Below, one piece after another: positions 59,966 to 64,000 of a stretch of DNA of 64,000 nucleotides. How positions within the stretch are numbered: position 1 is the first letter of the stretch; every line of letters starts with the position of its first letter. The notes below the pieces were generated by a model. That model was not told where the DNA came from. It saw only the letters and a program-made list of their open reading frames with translations, and searched no databases. The stretch is from Paracentrotus lividus (taxonomy: Eukaryota > Echinodermata > Echinoidea > Camarodonta > Echinidae): the NCBI GenBank assembly GCA_940671915.1, contig CALNVZ010003426.1, positions 30,148,343-30,212,342 of the forward strand, written 5' to 3'. The position numbers and the translations under genes were made by a program.

Positions 59966-62639
59966 TGAGAGTGCCTCTTCCCTCCCGAGCTCTGCAAGCC
60001 TTTGGCCACGAACTCATTGTATCGTTGCTAAAAGCAGAGAAAACATGTCACTGTGTTTTAACATCTACAGGTAGGTTTAAACTAACACAACATGAAAACC
60101 AAGTCGAGTGTTATTGATTAATGACTCGCGTTCCACAGAAAACCAACATACATGACGTAAATCCTTTTTAAGATAAGAACCATTCTTACCCTGATCAGAT
60201 TTAGGGCAGAAACCTACAAGGAAAACACGACCCAGAACTACTTGTTTGGGGGAAACACATAGTGCTGAGTTATATCAACATTCAACATGAAAAACCTTTT
60301 GATTATGTTGACCAATTTAACCCCCATTTTCTTAACTATCTTTATCGGAATCTTCTGTTTTTTACCCTGCATAGACATTCTATGAACTAACAGAAGATGT
60401 GTTCATTGGCATGCATGAGAAGATCTTCTCTTATATGTAACACGAACAGTCAATTAGTAGCTACACTTGTCATCCATCAAATTATTTTGCAAAAGTTTAG
60501 AAAGGGTCCTGTTTTTGTACTAACTAACTGCAAGTGAGTAATCGTTCAGACGAAAAACTTTGATATACGCTCATAATACCTCCAAAGTCATGCCTTTATA
60601 CGAATGTCTAAAAGGTCAAAAGAGGTAATTTATGCCATTTGCAGAGATGATTTATTAGAATCGGTATGTAAAACTCTGACAAGTTATTTCTAAGGTACTT
60701 GTAAAACGAGGGGAGAGCATTAATCTATACCTTATTAAAATCTACATGTATATTATTATGAGGGAAAAAATGAAGATAGTTAGGACTAGCTTTAAGAATT
60801 ATGTGGACTTATTCAACACTCATGATTAGTGTCTGGTTTTAGCTTAATAACATAATAACTAATGTTTTTTTTTTTTTTTTAAACTATTGTATTAGTGATT
60901 TAAAAGAAGTGAACATTCTACCAGAATTACAATAACAGCAAATGCGACAATGTGTAGATTTATTGATCGCCAGTTTTTAATAAGCCTTATACAGGCAATC
61001 ACCCATGGTGTTAAATTAAACAGAAATTGGAAATCGTGTATCCGCGCCAGAGTTGTATTAAAACATTGGGAAAATGTTTATGGAGGTAAAACCTATATCA
61101 ACTTATGAGGAAACAATATAACGTATTGCTTCCTTGTATATTTGTTTTCTATTATAAGGTAGGTGGGTGTTAGCCTTTATTAATCTTGAAAAAAGCATGG
61201 CATAAATAGTAAGAATGGATTATATATTGGTTCATCGGTTTGGATATAGGCTTATTCATCTTCCACAAAAGTTCTTAGAGCATCAGCCTGTTCCGTTTGT
61301 TTTCACGAAAAACTGTATTTCATGGTTCAAGAAAATATCCGGAGGCGTAATCATTGATATATCCCAAAATAGAGATGATTGAGAGGCATTATCCGTTATC
61401 CACTTATTCATCTGCTGAATATAGTGCTTAGGGCAGCTTTTAAACGTGTATTTCGTTTCTTATTGTTATTCATCATAGGAAGAATGGCATTTCAAAGAGG
61501 TATGACAAGAAATTGCAAGATGGATAGGCTGATATCAATAAAACTGGTAAGTATATTATAGACATTTATTTCAACCAGCTCAGAAACAACTTATCGTAGA
61601 GTTTCGCGTCTTTCTCTCTGGGAAAGTTTCCTCTGAAGAACTCCTGGAAAAAAAAAGTTATATGATACAATTTAATTCATGAGATATGCCATAAAAGCAA
61701 AATTAGGTAAAGTATTACATGTCAATAAAGATTTCTATTTTGAAAGTACAGTTACATTTTAGTATGAGAAGCAGACGGCTCGGCGTCTTCTCTAATCACG
61801 CGCATTCGATCACAAGTATATAGACGAAGGAGAAGTTAAAAAAAACAAAAAACAAAAAAAAAAAAACAAAAAAAAAAAACGCAAAACATGTTGTCACACA
61901 TGTTTAATTCCTTTGTGTCCCAAGTATATGACAACTGATGTTTCCAATAGGAATGATTTAGACGTCTTCTTTTGAGTTTCTATACCAGTATTTCCATAAA
62001 GGGAAGCTTCATTCATTGGTTGCCTCTAAATGGATAGTTATACAGATGAGACATCAGCTATTTTGCGCGTGGTGTGTTTCTGAGAAATATTATCTTTCAC
62101 TGCAGAAAATGCATAAAATGATGTTTTAAACAATCTTCCAATGAACGCAATAAATAACGTTAAAATAATAATATCAAGAATACAAAAACAAAAACAAGAA
62201 AAGGAACTCAAGATGACATGGACAGAATGAATATTCTTGAAGTAATCCCCACGTATCTATTACATGATTGGTGGCGTTGCTCTGTACATCGTCGGTGCTA
62301 ATGGCTCGTTCATGTTTTTTGTTTTGTTTTGTTTTTTGTTTTTGTACATATCAATTTTGTAAATGCACCAATAATTAAGTAAAAAGAAAAGAAAAAGGGA
62401 GCACTAAAATGACTTAATTTTCATTAGTTTCTTTTTAATTTCAAGGTAGAAGAACAGTAACAGCACCCATTAGCATTTTTTAAAATACGAAGTATCCCGA
62501 GGAAAAATGCATTGCCACTTTATGAATGTTCTGGTAGAAAGTCTCTTTGTGTTTGTACTGATAATAATCTGGTATTCTTTTTCTTCATAGTTGATGAATG
62601 CATGTATGATTTATTGTGACTTCAGAAGCAGGTTTAAGG
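59966..62639. other. Mostly unannotated AT-rich stretch
   Basis: No recognised gene apart from the exon candidate at 61479. T run at about 60864-60880, and (A)nC runs at about 61838-61880. Confidence 0.45.
61479..61546 (+). CDS. Candidate 68-bp internal exon
   Basis: A pyrimidine-rich tract (TTTCGTTTCTTATTGTTATT then CATCATAG) ends at 61478, and the donor CTG followed by GTAAGTAT starts at 61547. One frame is open across it: two bases, then 22 codons (contains AFQRGMTRNCKMDRLISIKL), the same phase pattern as the 36301 candidate. No homologue and no adjoining exon are recognised, so it may be fortuitous. Confidence 0.25.
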
Positions 62640-63735
62640 TCAAAAGCTATAAACTCTGTCACCAACGGAAATGGACGTCCTACCTTCAACTTCAAACAAA
62701 TCGATTCTTCACAAAAGGAGGGAATCTAAGAAGTTTTTGGGACAAAACCAAAAAAACAAAAATTTAATCTTTCTTTTATCGATCACAACTTTCAACGTGG
62801 ACTGATACAAAGGATTTTCAAATCAAATATGACCCTTACAAAGGAAATGAAGTGATATTCAATAATAAATTTATAAGAGTAAATGGGAAATGTAATATTC
62901 CATGCACGAATCTGTTTATAAAAAAACATATAAAACTTAAAACACATTATGGATAACATGGGAATTCTTGAAACGCCCAATTACATATTCCAACAGCTGG
63001 GATAGAAGAAGATGATATCAAAGTGATAAAAGCAATTTATGGAACAATACCAATAAACTGGAAAAGAAATATGAGGAGAAATGAAGATAATACTCAGGAG
63101 ACTGAGGGTATAGCCTTTGTTTTTGGTAAAAATATTGTTGCGATGAATGATATTGTTTCTAAAAGATCTGATGTTTTGATTAAAGCACTCGGTAAACGCG
63201 GAAATTTTTTGTAAAATGAAAAAAATTTATTCACTTAATAAGACACGGAAAATATTTTTTCGAAGACAAGAAATGTACACTAATATGTAGCAGACTAAGA
63301 GAGTTTCAATTTAAGCTGATACACTGGAAGTCATTTATACAAATCATTATTTATTCGTTTTTGGTTTTGTTAAAATGCCTATTGTTATTGTAAAACAGGG
63401 AAGAAGAAACCTACGCACATATTTTTCGAATGCCACGCTAGATTTATTTGGAATAACAGGTATGATATTTTAAACCTTATTCATAAATATCTAAAATGGC
63501 AAGACCTTTTGTATATTATTAGAAAATCAGGTAGGAAAAATTAGTAAATCATTTTATAATCTGGTTAAGTATCCTTATTTTTAGAGGGAAGGAAACGAGG
63601 TTCCCTATTACCATGCAATGAAATTAAAAAGTATGTTCAAAGAAGAAGAAATGGGAGGAAAAACGTTTGGCTCTCGAAGAAAACAAATTCTCTTCAGCCG
63701 TTAAAGACATGGGAACGAACTTAAATCTTAGAACA
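62640..63735 (+). mobile_element. Decayed Tx1/L1-like LINE, C-terminal part
   Basis: Successive plus-strand frames carry pieces of the C-terminal region of an L1/Tx1-type ORF2, in the expected order but interrupted by stops and frameshifts. Neither 5' sequence nor an obvious poly(A) tail is attached. The family is assigned by motif order; a related L1-group clade is possible. Confidence 0.7.
62800..63735 (+). pseudogene. ORF2 C-terminal fragment of an L1/Tx1-type LINE
   Basis: Remnant of the region downstream of the reverse transcriptase. In order: a block at about 62800-62940 with INNKFIRVNGK-like sequence; an open piece at 63023-63214 with VIKAIYGTIPINWKRNMRR, matching the I..IP..WK..M pattern of the family; LREFQFKL near 63295; then EEETYAHIF and ECHARFIWN near 63400-63455, joined by a one-base frame change, which correspond to the zinc-finger-like ET..H.F..C..W segment. 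Finally EEKRLALEENKFSSAV near 63655-63705 matches the ...ALE.NKL... tail. Several frameshifts separate these blocks, so no functional protein can be made. The start and exact limits are uncertain. Confidence 0.7.
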
Positions 63736-64000
63736 TCTTGCATGAGGGAAGCGAGGGGCGATTGCCAAGTTATCATCTCGTTTTGTTCTTTGTCTTTTTG
63801 TTTTGTGTAAACGAATCCGTATGCCCTGACAGACAGGAGAATCCTGAGGGGGGAGGGGGAGGGGGAGGAGGGGTGGGGTTACTTTTAGAGGGAGGGTGGT
63901 TTTTTTTCCTTAAGATCTCTGACGGTTTTTTTTTTTCCTTTTTTCTTTCTTTTTTGGAGAGAGAGAGAGTTTTCAGAGTTCTTAGGAAATGAAAGAATGG
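63736..64000. other. Low-complexity end of window
   Basis: G-rich GGGGGAGGGGGAGGGGG sequence near 63847-63900 followed by T runs and (GA)n. The frame across it is compositional. Confidence 0.7.

Overview
The window looks like a gene-poor stretch of an AT-rich animal genome, most likely a marine invertebrate. Evidence: intron-scale non-coding DNA, long mono-, di- and trinucleotide runs, and several families of retroelement and inverted-repeat transposon. The abundant GCTCGCGCTTCGCGCTC-type repeat and the CR1-, Penelope- and Tx1/L1-like fragments suggest an echinoderm or another marine invertebrate; that is inference, and no species is identified. I recognise no intact host protein-coding gene. 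All recognisable coding sequence belongs to broken retroelements, and three short splice-bounded exon candidates are listed with low confidence.

Layout. 0-10 kb: simple repeats, a 5'-truncated CR1/L2-like LINE on the minus strand (1.6-2.8 kb), a G/T-rich degenerate block (4-5 kb), a rearranged Penelope-like fragment with half of a GIY-YIG endonuclease and inverted terminal segments (6.9-7.5 kb), and a second minus-strand retroelement tail (7.57 kb). 10.2-10.7 kb: a degenerate tandem array with dyad symmetry. 10.8-28.7 kb: one segment of about 8.9 kb present twice in direct orientation, the copies separated only by a run of exactly 25 N. They differ mostly by single-base indels, so an assembly gap-fill artefact is as likely as a real duplication. 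Each copy carries a 1.6-kb terminal-inverted-repeat element with an internal pattern of about 10 bp, and the start of a transposon-like element that is complete only in the second copy (27.66-30.53 kb) and is built almost wholly from three kinds of tandem or low-complexity repeat.

33.1-36.3 kb is a very degenerate ~105-bp tandem array. From 38 to 54 kb there is a dense collection of fold-back and MITE-like elements: a 404-bp hairpin, TA-flanked elements at 40.67 and 52.22 kb, an ACACTGTAAA-ended element at 42.38 kb, two copies of a ~250-bp MITE (45.0 and 53.8 kb), and a 1.2-kb fold-back element with another MITE nested in one arm. 55.3-60 kb is a repeat mosaic around a second 25-N gap whose right flank looks like uncorrected long-read sequence. 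The window ends with the decayed C-terminal part of a Tx1/L1-like LINE on the plus strand (62.6-63.7 kb).

Nothing here works together as a pathway. The content is best read as layered transposable-element insertions plus assembly seams, possibly within a large intron or an intergenic region.
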